DNA of 64,000 nt, taken from NCBI RefSeq assembly GCF_000235605.1, contig NC_016584.1:5023151-5087150 (forward strand), read 5' to 3'. The notes below the pieces were generated by a model. That model was not told where the DNA came from, made no database searches, and saw only the letters and a program-made list of their open reading frames with translations. The first letter of the stretch is position 1; each line of letters starts with the position of its first letter. Made by a program: the position numbers and the translations under genes. Source of the stretch: Desulfosporosinus orientis DSM 765 (GTDB lineage Bacteria; Bacillota; Desulfitobacteriia; Desulfitobacteriales; Desulfitobacteriaceae). This document shows positions 6,644 through 14,953 of the stretch, one piece after another.

Positions 6644-8809
6644 TCACAATATGCTTCGAATACTCTGAATAATTGGTTCTGCCATCGGCTGCAGCATCTT
6701 CCATAAATAAAGCCAATCGGCGCAGTAAAAAGAAGCCCAGACAAGCAAAGAAGTGCATAAAATTCCAGGTACCCATAAGAAAGGCCGATATCGCCCCCCA
6801 ATTCGATGAATATCGCGAATGCGGAAAGGCAAGAAAAGCACAACTAAGAGGATATATCCTAAAACAGGCACATAGAAAGGAATCCCCCAAGGCAGCAACG
6901 CCCAGGCAATTGCAACAAATACAGCCCAGCGAAAACGTCTTTCCAACCAATTGATGAGACCAATTTCGTGAGGATTATCCGGCAAGTGCGGGACTACCAC
7001 CCCAATCTGAAGCAATTTCAAAAGTACCAGCAAACCGAAAAACATGGCCCATAGCAGCCATGGAGATTGACCCTGTAATAATTGAATCCCCGGCCAAAGG
7101 TGAGAAAACCAAGGATTAGCATGGATGGGAATACGAAACAGCCCGGAAGTTATCAGTCCTGCCAACATACCCATACGAGCCAAAAATAGTGAACCATTCC
7201 ACAACCATGCACTGCGCAAGCGCCGTTTCGGTTTTAGTTCTCCAATCTCCTTATAGCGCCAGGACGCCGAGCGAATATTCATCCATGCTAAAAAGATCAT
7301 CAGAACCGCCCAAACCTCAGCAACTATAGATTCTTTTGTCCAGAGTACACTTTTCTCTGGCGATGTTTCCAGTGAGACTTCCCCCCAGGTACCCTGTATC
7401 TTAGTTCTTTCAATAGTTATCCCTTGTTCCTCCGCCAGTCCGGTGTTAAAGGCAGGGGATAGTGTTAATGCAAAGGCTAAATTTGGCTGAGCAATGATTT
7501 CTGCATGTTGAAAATAGGTTTGAGCCAAGCCATCTGAATTCAGCCCCTTTCCCAGCGTCCAAGCCCAGAGGGACGGGTGAAGGTTTTTTTCGGAAATCAC
7601 TGTCTGAAAAACATCCGCTTGAGGCAATCTTTGTGAAGGAATTAATTCTACAGGCAACTCTGCCCATAAACCTATGCCTATTTTATCTGCCGTTTGCAGC
7701 CAAATTTCGTCCGGAAGCTGTCCTATAAAGTAGATAAGGTTTTTTCCCTTTTGACGTTCCGATACTAAGAACGACTCAAGTTCGCCGGAGTTACGAAGCC
7801 GATACTCCTCTTGTGGTGTTAAGGCATCTCCATTAATCTTAATGAATTGACCATTTAATTTCCACTTTCCAGATTCAAGAGACATTGTGCGAAGACCCAG
7901 AGGCAACGACAAATCGTCAAGGTCTCCTTTACTGTTGGTAACCGTCAAGTGAAGCTGATACAGATAAGGGTCTTCCATTGTCCAATGCCGAGCATTCGGC
8001 AAAGAAAATGTCAAAGTAACCGGCTGGCGATCTGAACTTTCCTGGGCAGGCACGGTTAACGTTTGTTCTGCTAATCCTGCCGAGCCATCGGAAATAACAC
8101 CAAAAACTGTCCAAGGCCCTTCTTGAGCAAAGCCTCGATGCAGCACATTGGTAGTTACAGTAATTTGAGCAGTCGTATCTTGCCACTCAACGTTTATCTT
8201 AGGCATCATGAGTGTGGTCTCTACAACAGCGTCTAGGCGAATATCTCCCTTAATAAATCCAGATCTCGGCCAGGCAGAACCTAATAAAGTGGCGCGCTGC
8301 TCAGAACTCCCCGTCAGCTCAACTAAAAGAATATTGTCCTCTCCATACCGAAAAGCTTTAGGCAGGATTTCTAATTCATCTGCCCCCCCGCTTCCTTCAA
8401 ATTCACCAATCTTTTGACTGCTTGTAATGCCATTTAAATAGACATTGACATGCCCCTGCACTCCATTCAATGTTAAAAGCATCGTCCGGGAACTCCACTC
8501 TCCCGGAATTTGGAATCGTTTCGTCGCCACTGAAAATCTCTCACTTGAAGGCAGCTCAATTGAGCTGCCTTTTGTTAAAAAGGATTGATTATTTTTACCT
8601 TGAGAACGTTCAGACTCCGTAGTCCAGGCTTGCCGCAAAGATGAAAAGCTGTTCCAACTTCCGTTGAGATTCTGTGAATAACGTGCTGTACTGACACCAC
8701 TTTGCCAAGCAAAAAGAGACTCACCGCCGGAATTACTCCAGTTCCACCAAAGAACTCCAATAGTCACTACCCATAAAATTATAAAAATAAGGAAACGGCG
8801 ATTGAACAT
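6644..8809 (-). CDS. Membrane-anchored GH2-like (beta-galactosidase fold) protein with C-terminal multi-helix membrane domain
   Basis: A 721-residue protein. One N-terminal membrane helix (about 5-23) is followed by a sugar-binding jelly-roll resembling the GH2 N-domain (VNVYLNG, DNILLVEL, about 60-195) and an Ig-like GH2 domain with WTMEDPYLYQLHLTV. Next is a shortened barrel-like segment starting at LGLRTMSL...KLNGQFIKING, then about six membrane helices (about 495-715). In active GH2 enzymes the equivalent stretch reads NGKPI-LRGVNRH and leads to the catalytic Asn-Glu; here the RGVNRH motif is replaced and I see no NE pair or nucleophile motif. It is therefore probably a non-catalytic glycan-binding or envelope protein. 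ATG 8809 has AAAGGAG. Confidence 0.6.
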   Translation of the reverse strand: MFNRRFLIFIILWVVTIGVLWWNWSNSGGESLFAWQSGVSTARYSQNLNGSWNSFSSLRQAWTTESERSQGKNNQSFLTKGSSIELPSSERFSVATKRFQIPGEWSSRTMLLTLNGVQGHVNVYLNGITSSQKIGEFEGSGGADELEILPKAFRYGEDNILLVELTGSSEQRATLLGSAWPRSGFIKGDIRLDAVVETTLMMPKINVEWQDTTAQITVTTNVLHRGFAQEGPWTVFGVISDGSAGLAEQTLTVPAQESSDRQPVTLTFSLPNARHWTMEDPYLYQLHLTVTNSKGDLDDLSLPLGLRTMSLESGKWKLNGQFIKINGDALTPQEEYRLRNSGELESFLVSERQKGKNLIYFIGQLPDEIWLQTADKIGIGLWAELPVELIPSQRLPQADVFQTVISEKNLHPSLWAWTLGKGLNSDGLAQTYFQHAEIIAQPNLAFALTLSPAFNTGLAEEQGITIERTKIQGTWGEVSLETSPEKSVLWTKESIVAEVWAVLMIFLAWMNIRSASWRYKEIGELKPKRRLRSAWLWNGSLFLARMGMLAGLITSGLFRIPIHANPWFSHLWPGIQLLQGQSPWLLWAMFFGLLVLLKLLQIGVVVPHLPDNPHEIGLINWLERRFRWAVFVAIAWALLPWGIPFYVPVLGYILLVVLFLPFRIRDIHRIGGRYRPFLWVPGILCTSLLVWASFYCADWLYLWKMLQPMAEPIIQSIRSIL

Positions 8810-8916
8810 AAAACGGCTCCTTTAAGTTATTCCTCTGAAAATGATTATTAAATTATTCGTGAAATATTTATAAAACCCTGCACATTCTTAGAAATCTTAG
8901 CTAGTACTGAAGTCAC

Positions 8917-8971
8917 AAAAAAAACTCAATGAGCAAATCCGTTCCCTTAGGAAGGAAATTTACTCATTGAG
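8917..8971 (-). terminator. Intrinsic terminator after perR
   Basis: CTCAATGAGCAAAT (from 8925) pairs with ATTTACTCATTGAG (to 8971) except for one mismatch. On the minus strand the stem is followed by eight T residues (8917-8924). It begins about 22 bp after the perR stop. Confidence 0.85.
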
Positions 8972-8993
8972 CTGCAAGTTTCTGAGAACACCT

Positions 8994-9422
8994 CTAATTG
9001 AGCTGCTCATCTTTACGGCAATCCGGGCAAACACCGTAGAATTCCATACGATGACCTAAGATAAGGAAACCTGACTTTTCCGTTACTTCCTGGTCCATAT
9101 CTATGAGCGGTCCATGAAAGTCTGCAACCTTACCACACTTTGAACACACAATGTGATAGTGATTATTTGGATTGCCATCAAAGCGGCTAGCCATATCCCC
9201 GTAGGACAATTCCAAAAGATGTCCATGTTCTTTAAGCATGTTCAAGGTATTATAAATTGTCCCCAGACTAACCCCCGGAAATTTTGCCTTAACATGATGA
9301 TAAATCTCATCTGCCGTGGGATGGGATTGAGTTTCTAGCAGGAATTCCAAGATCGCTTGTCTCTGAGGTGTGAAACGAACACCTTTATCTTTTAATTGTT
9401 TAAGAATTCCAATTGCATTCAT
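8994..9422 (-). CDS. perR: Peroxide-responsive Fur-family repressor PerR
   Basis: A 142-residue Fur-family repressor: winged helix (about 1-80) and metal-binding dimerisation domain. All five PerR regulatory-metal ligands are present, shifted by exactly three from B. subtilis numbering: H34, D82, H88, H90 and D101 (for H37, D85, H91, H93, D104). Asp rather than Glu at 101 favours PerR over Fur. Structural-zinc cysteines are C93/C96 and C132/C135. PerR senses H2O2 by iron-catalysed histidine oxidation and controls oxidative-defence genes. ATG 9422 has AGAGGATG. It is a single-gene unit between the GH2-like and ferredoxin genes, with a terminator on each side. Confidence 0.93.
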   Translation of the reverse strand: MNAIGILKQLKDKGVRFTPQRQAILEFLLETQSHPTADEIYHHVKAKFPGVSLGTIYNTLNMLKEHGHLLELSYGDMASRFDGNPNNHYHIVCSKCGKVADFHGPLIDMDQEVTEKSGFLILGHRMEFYGVCPDCRKDEQLN

Positions 9423-9512
9423 ACTCGCATCCTCTTTCTTTAGAATTTGGAATCATTTCTATTTAAATTTTAAGTTAATATAATAAATTTGTCAACCGTT
9501 TTAAAAGGGCAT

Positions 9513-9546
9513 AAAAAAGAAGAGTCCAAAGTACTCTTCTTTTTTA
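9513..9546. terminator. Bidirectional terminator between perR and the ferredoxin gene
   Basis: AAAAAAGAAGAGT (9513-9525) and ACTCTTCTTTTTT (9532-9544) form a perfect 13-bp stem whose arms supply T tracts on both strands. It can end the ferredoxin transcript (minus). Confidence 0.85.
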
Positions 9547-9550
9547 TACT

Positions 9551-9660
9551 ACTTAAGAAAATGCACCTAAAGCCCTATACTTTCTTAAGTACAGGACAAC
9601 TATGGCAACCGCTGTACCGGCAAGTGACGAGACAGTGCATTCAGCCACCGCCAAGTTGTC
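9551..9660. other. Two further inverted repeats downstream of the ferredoxin gene
   Basis: ACTTAAGAAA (9551-9560) and TTTCTTAAGT (9581-9590) form a perfect 10-bp inverted repeat with a 20-nt loop. GACAACT (9595-9601) and AGTTGTC (9654-9660) close a 66-nt element with further internal GGC/GCC pairing. With the terminator just below, they make three successive hairpins in the ferredoxin 3' region. No matching riboswitch or known RNA family was recognised. Confidence 0.5.
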
Positions 9661-9684
9661 TGATGATCCATCATTAAGTTATTC

Positions 9685-9855
9685 TTAGGCAGGTTGTGGT
9701 GCTTCTACTGGACAAACAGTAGCGCATGAACCACAATCGATGCAAAGCTCTGCATTAATGACGTATTGACCGTCACCTTCGCTAATTGCGGATACTGTGC
9801 ATTCTCCTTCACAAGCGCCGCAGCTAATGCATTCTGAGCTAATAACGTATGCCAT
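9685..9855 (-). CDS. 2[4Fe-4S] ferredoxin
   Basis: A 56-residue clostridial-type ferredoxin. Two cluster motifs, CISCGACEGEC and CIDCGSCATVC followed by P, give eight cysteine ligands for two low-potential [4Fe-4S] clusters. It is a soluble electron carrier for anaerobic redox enzymes. The start is ATG 9855 (MAYVISSEC, the family N terminus), 9 nt from GAGGGG; upstream starts would add an atypical extension. It stands alone between terminators or hairpins and the zinc-ribbon gene. Confidence 0.96.
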   Translation of the reverse strand: MAYVISSECISCGACEGECTVSAISEGDGQYVINAELCIDCGSCATVCPVEAPQPA

Positions 9856-9965
9856 CCCTAACATCCCCTCTTCTCCGAACTTCAAAAACAATATACCAAA
9901 GCCACGGAAAAAAGGCAAGCTAAAATAATGATAGCATTTTCCAAGTTTTAATGAGATTAATCATC

Positions 9966-10121
9966 TTAAAGATCTCGTCCCGGCCTATAGGGTACTTGAT
10001 AAAGTCTGCGCATACAATGAGAGCAGTAAGGTAAGACGCGATTGCTGACATGATTCCTTTTAAAAAGTATATGTCCCAAATCTTCATGTTCAAATCCACA
10101 GGCACGGCATTTTTCTAACAT
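9966..10121 (-). CDS. Small 51-residue zinc-ribbon protein
   Basis: ATG 10121 sits 8 nt from a GAGGGGG site. The 51-residue product has two CxxC knuckles: CRAC at residues 5-8 and CSHC at 33-36, 24 residues apart, with a basic stretch between and after. This spacing is typical of a compact treble-clef or zinc-ribbon. No family could be named. It lies about 110 bp upstream of the ferredoxin gene on the same strand and downstream of the VWA gene. RNA, DNA or ribosome association is possible for such a basic zinc protein, but this is speculation. A 61-codon frame overlapping it has no ribosome site. Confidence 0.7.
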   Translation of the reverse strand: MLEKCRACGFEHEDLGHILFKRNHVSNRVLPYCSHCMRRLYQVPYRPGRDL

Positions 10122-10210
10122 AATTTTACCCCCTCACACCTTTGTGTGTTTCTGTACAAACGCTTTAGGTATAGTATGCTCCGTTTTACCAAAAAATAAA
10201 CAAGCAATAT

Positions 10211-11566
10211 CTACAATTGCTTATTTAAAATTTGAGTTAAGTGACTAAGAGTATAGCATTCATACATTTGGCAGAAGGGCAGAAATCCTTTCACATAGGG
10301 GGTCTCTGACCAACGGCTCTTGGGAAGAGTATTCAGCCATAGCACATGACGAACATGTTTATTAATCTCACCCAGCAAAGCTGCCGCCTTATCTCCTTCA
10401 AGAGTTTGTCCGTCACTGACAATAATCAGCAAGGTTTGCTTATTAAAGGTATCAGGATGGTTCTTCTGAAGAGTCTCTAAAGCCTTAGCTAAATTCGTTC
10501 CGCCTCCCCATTCCTTCCCAGAAACAGAAAGAGCCTCTCTTAGCATGGCTTCAAAAGTTTGTCCTTTGCGGAACTTACCCGTTAAGGGGATAAGGGCCTC
10601 CCCGAAGGCAAACGTTTTTATTCCGCTAACAACTGTCGAAAGTCCATATACAAACTGCCAAATAAACTCCGAATATTTTAACATAGAACCTGATATGTCA
10701 CATAACAAAACAATTCTAAGTCTGCCTCTTCGGCGGCTCCGGTAACTTCGATGGATCAGAACTCCGCCATAGCGCAAATTGTTTCGCAGAGTAGAGCGCA
10801 TGTCCAGTCCTCCACGCCTTCTATCCGCCCGATAACGGCGGGTTACCTGACTTGCCAGGCGCTGACTGAGGCGACGGATTAAACGGATAACTTCAGGCCA
10901 TTCTTCCGGAGAAATCTTCTTAAGATCACGGCTTAAGACCTCGGTATTTTGTTGTTGCAGGGCACGTTCAACTTCAGAAAGAACGCCATCTGAAGAACCG
11001 GGAGGGAGAATCGGATCTTCTTCATTTAATTTCTTACGCCAATATTCTAAGGACCCTCTGAGAACCCTTTCAACCATAGGCTGATAGGTATGATCTACAG
11101 GAACACCGCTTCGAGTACCATTCGATGATTTCTCTAAAAAGTCCCGTAATCGTTGTTTATCCTTTTCAGGCAGGCTTGCATAAACCGCCCGCTGTTCTTC
11201 ACTGATATCCAACTCCTGATCCTGGAAGAGCAGCTCCTGGTAAGTATCCTCAATCTTTTGGTTCCATTGGCTTGTTTTCACAGCTGCTTCTTCCTGCCAT
11301 GCTTCTTTCTGCTCCAAGGGAGCAAAGTAGGCACGAAAAGCCTCTTTGAAAACAGGAATATTCTGAATATTTTTTACCAGCGTTCCTTGCAAAGCAGCTT
11401 CAAACTTGTCTCTATCTGCTAAACCAATTAGGGATATCCCTGCCATGGCATCGGATATTTCTGAAGGACTAATTTTAAGACCGACGGTTCTCAATAACTG
11501 AACAAATTCCACCAAGTGACGATCTAACTCACTTACTTTTTTATCGGTGTTGATGTTCATGCACAT
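10211..11566 (-). CDS. VWA-domain protein (CoxE-like), partner of a MoxR ATPase
   Basis: A 451-residue protein. A helical, acidic N-terminal half (about 1-240) is followed by an Arg-rich linker and a von Willebrand A domain with the MIDAS start DISGS (290-294) and a later GGGTN loop (about 355). Proteins of this kind pair with MoxR AAA+ ATPases as metal-insertion or assembly chaperones. The ATG at 11566 is 6-7 nt from AAGGAG and overlaps the end of the MoxR gene by 26 nt, so the two are translationally linked. The client is unknown: no CO dehydrogenase or similar target is adjacent. Confidence 0.85.
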   Translation of the reverse strand: MCMNINTDKKVSELDRHLVEFVQLLRTVGLKISPSEISDAMAGISLIGLADRDKFEAALQGTLVKNIQNIPVFKEAFRAYFAPLEQKEAWQEEAAVKTSQWNQKIEDTYQELLFQDQELDISEEQRAVYASLPEKDKQRLRDFLEKSSNGTRSGVPVDHTYQPMVERVLRGSLEYWRKKLNEEDPILPPGSSDGVLSEVERALQQQNTEVLSRDLKKISPEEWPEVIRLIRRLSQRLASQVTRRYRADRRRGGLDMRSTLRNNLRYGGVLIHRSYRSRRRGRLRIVLLCDISGSMLKYSEFIWQFVYGLSTVVSGIKTFAFGEALIPLTGKFRKGQTFEAMLREALSVSGKEWGGGTNLAKALETLQKNHPDTFNKQTLLIIVSDGQTLEGDKAAALLGEINKHVRHVLWLNTLPKSRWSETPYVKGFLPFCQMYECYTLSHLTQILNKQL

Positions 11567-12464
11567 GTTTTTCTCCTTGTGCCATTTTTGCCGACTCAAA
11601 AAGAAGGCGATCTGCTCCCATTTCTCGATAGAAAAGCTCTACATCATCTTGGCTCTTAAGAAGTAAGGTTAAGGTGGCATCAACCCAAGCAGGATCAAGA
11701 CCAACCTTCCCCATAACGAGCAAAGCTTTGGCCCAGTCCATTGTTTCAGATACCGAGGGGATCTTATTCAAAGAGAGACGTTCCCGAAGAATACTGACAG
11801 CTCTGGCCACTTCCAACGCTAATTTTTCCGGTAAGTCGGGGACTTTCGCTCTCAGTATGCGTACTTCTTTTTCAACGGAAGGCGGCTCGACATGAAGGAA
11901 AATACACCGTCTCTTCAATCCATCGGATAGCTCCCGTTCTCCATTTGACGTTAATATCACAATGGGACGCTCTTTGGCTTTGATGGTTCCCATTTCCGGT
12001 ATTGTGACTTGAAACTCTCCCAAAAATTCGAAGAGAAAAGCCTCAAATTCAGAATCCGTTTTATCAATCTCATCAATTAGTAAAACTGTCTGCTTCTCAC
12101 TTAGAAGCGCCTGCAATAAAGGACGCGGCAACAAATAGTCTGTAGAGAAAAGGTCAGCCTCTTGAAGATGTTCACGGCCCATTTGTATCTTCAAAAGTTG
12201 CCGCTGATAATTCCATTCATATAGTGCTTTTGTTTCGTCCAACCCTTCATAACACTGTAAACGAATCAAGGGCGCTTGCAAAACGTCACTTAGCACTTTG
12301 GCAATTTCTGTTTTGCCCACTCCTGCAGGTCCTGAAACCAAAAGTGGTTTAGTAAGCTCCGTTGCCAAAAACGTCGTGAGGGCAATTCGATCATCCCGTT
12401 CAGTTATGTAACCAATAGCTTCAAGGTCTTTCTCAAATTGATCTAGTGTCCTTTTCTTTGGCAT
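11541..12464 (-). CDS. MoxR-family AAA+ ATPase
   Basis: A 307-residue AAA+ ATPase with Walker A GPAGVGKT (45-52), Walker B LLIDEIDK, sensor ILTSNGERELS and the arginine-rich LKRRCIFLHV region. MoxR ATPases remodel or mature partner complexes together with VWA proteins, here the overlapping downstream gene. ATG 12464 has a good AGGAGG site 6 nt away; an upstream 20-codon extension lacks one. About 60 bp separate it from bshA upstream, so it may share that transcript. The C terminus is His-rich (HVHEHQH). Confidence 0.9.
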   Translation of the reverse strand: MPKKRTLDQFEKDLEAIGYITERDDRIALTTFLATELTKPLLVSGPAGVGKTEIAKVLSDVLQAPLIRLQCYEGLDETKALYEWNYQRQLLKIQMGREHLQEADLFSTDYLLPRPLLQALLSEKQTVLLIDEIDKTDSEFEAFLFEFLGEFQVTIPEMGTIKAKERPIVILTSNGERELSDGLKRRCIFLHVEPPSVEKEVRILRAKVPDLPEKLALEVARAVSILRERLSLNKIPSVSETMDWAKALLVMGKVGLDPAWVDATLTLLLKSQDDVELFYREMGADRLLFESAKMAQGEKHVHEHQHR

Positions 12465-12523
12465 CTTAACCCTCCTAACTCGATATTCGATATTCGTGGT
12501 TGGTGGTTTAAGCCAGAACCACA

Positions 12524-13654
12524 CTACGAAGAACTAACTACTTTTTCGTACATATATTCGTAACGCTGCACAGCCCTATCTACCGGAAAGGCCTCTCTTG
12601 ACCATTCGACAGCCTGCTCAGAAAAAGTTTTATATTTAGAGCAATCTGTCAAGAGTTCAAGGACAAACTTACTCATTTCTCTGACATCCCCTACTTCGGC
12701 AAGATAACCTGTTTTTCCATGCCTCACTACTTCGGGCAATCCTCCTACCTTACTTGCCACAACGGGTACACCGCAGGCCATCGCCTCCAAAGCCACCAAA
12801 CCGAAGCTTTCCTGTTCGGATGGAAGTAAAAAAACATCCGACATTTGGAGAATATCCTGAACATTTTCTTGTTTGCCAAGGAATTGAACCTTTCGCTCCA
12901 GCCCTAACTTAACGACTTCTCGTTCAACTCTCACCATTTCCGGCCCATCTCCGACCAGCAAGAGTTTACTAGGCAGCTCTCCCTCAACAAGTGCAAATAT
13001 TTTAACTACATCAGACACTCGTTTTACTTCTCTAAAATTGGAGATATGGGTTAGGATTTTTTCTCCGAAAGGGGCAAAATGCTCTTTACATTTGAGTTTT
13101 GCTTCTCCTTTTGGTATATACATCTTCGGATCTATAAAATTAGGAATAACCTCAATCCTTTGATCCAGAGAACCGAAGGTGGCCACTGTTTCCTGTGCCA
13201 AAGCTTCAGATACCGCTGTAATTCCATCGCTGACTTTCAAGGCCAAGGTCGTTAATAAGCGAAACTCTTCATAAGCGCCCACTAAAGTGACATCCGTACC
13301 GTGAAGAGTAGTTACCAGCGGAATCGGAGAAGGCATCATTTGCTTAGCCAAATAAGCGCTGATACTATGGGGAATTGCGTAGTGGGCATGGATCAAATCC
13401 AATCCAACGTAATTAGTCACTTCAACGATTTTATTGGCCAGTAATAAGGTATAAGGAGGATATTTAAACACTGGATAGCTGACATCAGACACTTCATGAT
13501 AAAAGAGTTTCTCATGAAAGCGACGTAAGCGGAAGGGGCGGGCTGAGGAAATAAAATGAACCTCATGCCCTCTTTCACCCAAAGCATACCCTAACTCAGT
13601 AGCAACAACACCGCTGCCGCCGTAGCTAGGATAACAAACCATTCCAATTTTCAC
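12524..13654 (-). CDS. bshA: N-acetyl-alpha-D-glucosaminyl L-malate synthase BshA
   Basis: A 376-residue GT4 glycosyltransferase catalysing the first step of bacillithiol synthesis: UDP-GlcNAc plus L-malate to GlcNAc-malate. The N terminus MKIGMVCYPSYGGSGVVATELG, with its GGSG donor-site loop, is diagnostic of BshA. The THISNFREVKRV segment and the C-terminal EQESFGLVALEAMACG motif of GT4 enzymes follow. It uses GTG 13654 behind AAGAGGT. bshC is also in this window (31.5-33.1 kb) but 18 kb away, and no bshB deacetylase gene is present here. Confidence 0.9.
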   Translation of the reverse strand: MKIGMVCYPSYGGSGVVATELGYALGERGHEVHFISSARPFRLRRFHEKLFYHEVSDVSYPVFKYPPYTLLLANKIVEVTNYVGLDLIHAHYAIPHSISAYLAKQMMPSPIPLVTTLHGTDVTLVGAYEEFRLLTTLALKVSDGITAVSEALAQETVATFGSLDQRIEVIPNFIDPKMYIPKGEAKLKCKEHFAPFGEKILTHISNFREVKRVSDVVKIFALVEGELPSKLLLVGDGPEMVRVEREVVKLGLERKVQFLGKQENVQDILQMSDVFLLPSEQESFGLVALEAMACGVPVVASKVGGLPEVVRHGKTGYLAEVGDVREMSKFVLELLTDCSKYKTFSEQAVEWSREAFPVDRAVQRYEYMYEKVVSSS

Positions 13655-13727
13655 GATTTGTACCTCTTATAATTTATAGGTTAGTACTTCTATCGACATC
13701 ACAGGATATGAATCTCTTCATAGACAG

Positions 13728-14087
13728 TCAAGGGTTCATATCTTCAAACCCGATGGGCATTGCATCTTGAATAGCCTCTCCAATAATTTTCTGGATGTCG
13801 TTGACCATACAGGAAACTTCAAACTCGGCCTGCAGATACTCTCTGGCAGCCGGATTAATGCTCACTAAACTGTATAAACGCTCTAGTTCCTGCTGTTTTT
13901 CCTCACTGATCTCTTGTTCCAACATTTGAGCTTCGCGGATTTCCCATTGTTTCAATTGAAATTCGCGAACCATCTTGTGGTTATTAGCATCGCTCATAAC
14001 CTTCTCTTTTGATTTAAGAAAATGCTTGAATTGCTCGGATTCTTTCAGTGTACGCGCGAGTTCGTGAGCCAAATCAGTAGTAGCCAT
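13728..14087 (-). CDS. YlbF/YmcA family protein
   Basis: A 119-residue all-helical protein of the YlbF/YmcA (Com_YlbF) family. The N-terminal helix (LAHELARTLKESEQFKHF) and the central QLKQWEIREAQML segment fit the family, as does its usual length. In B. subtilis, YlbF, YmcA and YaaT form the Y-complex, which affects RNase Y specificity, competence, biofilm and sporulation. Here the gene stands alone, about 70 bp upstream of bshA on the same strand. The ATG has AGAGGAGAGGAAAGG. No metal or cysteine motif is visible. Confidence 0.85.
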   Translation of the reverse strand: MATTDLAHELARTLKESEQFKHFLKSKEKVMSDANNHKMVREFQLKQWEIREAQMLEQEISEEKQQELERLYSLVSINPAAREYLQAEFEVSCMVNDIQKIIGEAIQDAMPIGFEDMNP

Positions 14088-14170
14088 TTCCTTTCCTCTC
14101 CTCTGTCCATACCTCTTCTAGAAATCTTTATTGACTCATTATATAAAATTTTATGGCAAGAAACAATTGA

Positions 14171-14881
14171 TCATTGCTCAGTACTTCCCGACTGACCGAA
14201 ATTCAGCACAATGTCTTCAAGCAAATCAAAGGCCTGTAAACGGCTAAAAGCCAGCAAATCGGTCCATTGCTCACGAGAAATTTTCCACGGACAATGAACG
14301 GCAACTCGACTGGCAAATCCCAATGGGTTTCCGCCGCACATTTTTTCCAAACGCCGTTGAGCCAGGCTGATTACCCCCGGTGAATGGGCGCTGCAGGTTA
14401 TTGGCTCTAGACATAAGACAGGCTTATCATCATACGTCACCAGGAGACTAAATCGCAAAAGCTGTTTTATAGCTACTTTCTCTGGAGAAATAGCTTCTAA
14501 TAACGGCCCTGGATCAGGTTTAATAATACCGCCAAGTTTTTGCCAAAAATTTTTTTCAGAGAAGCTTGCATTGGAAACACATACTCCTAAAGCCCCCATT
14601 TGTAAAGCAAAGCGAACAAGAAATCGAGCGAAATCACATTCCATAGATCCTTGCAGAGACAATCGATCAATAATTACTAGTCTCTCTGCACTGCTTAGGG
14701 TAAGGTTTCCGATCCCGCCTTCCCCCAATTGCACGATATTCTGCCCGGGCAGCATTTGAATCTGAGGATTTAAGCCCGTCCCTCTTTCTGTCAAAAAAGC
14801 ACCGAGGGCGCACGTCCAATCATTTAGACCCTCCTCATTCCATTCTGAACGTGGAGAAAGGGAAATTTCAATCCAAGGCAT
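14171..14881 (-). CDS. Hypothetical protein, 236 residues
   Basis: No family was recognised. The soluble, mixed alpha/beta protein has an acidic N terminus, a central hydrophobic stretch with several cysteines, and no membrane segment or signal peptide. ATG 14881 has AAAGGAG. It is preceded by the nuclease-like gene and followed by ylbF on the same strand, each with a short gap, so it may be in the same operon. Codon usage looks like its neighbours. Confidence 0.6.
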   Translation of the reverse strand: MPWIEISLSPRSEWNEEGLNDWTCALGAFLTERGTGLNPQIQMLPGQNIVQLGEGGIGNLTLSSAERLVIIDRLSLQGSMECDFARFLVRFALQMGALGVCVSNASFSEKNFWQKLGGIIKPDPGPLLEAISPEKVAIKQLLRFSLLVTYDDKPVLCLEPITCSAHSPGVISLAQRRLEKMCGGNPLGFASRVAVHCPWKISREQWTDLLAFSRLQAFDLLEDIVLNFGQSGSTEQ

Positions 14882-14953
14882 TGTCTTTGACTCCTTTACA
14901 ACCGGTTTACATATTCTTAGTGTTTCACCGGATTGAAAAGTCTATGCCCTGAT

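Noticed and set aside
8835-8856. Possible Fur/Per box upstream of the GH2-like gene
   Set aside because: The AT-rich stretch resembles the consensus only loosely and the inverted symmetry is poor.
9602-9688. 28-codon plus-strand frame downstream of the ferredoxin gene
   Set aside because: Only a weak AGGA site, no domain, and it runs into the ferredoxin stop; the DNA looks structured instead.
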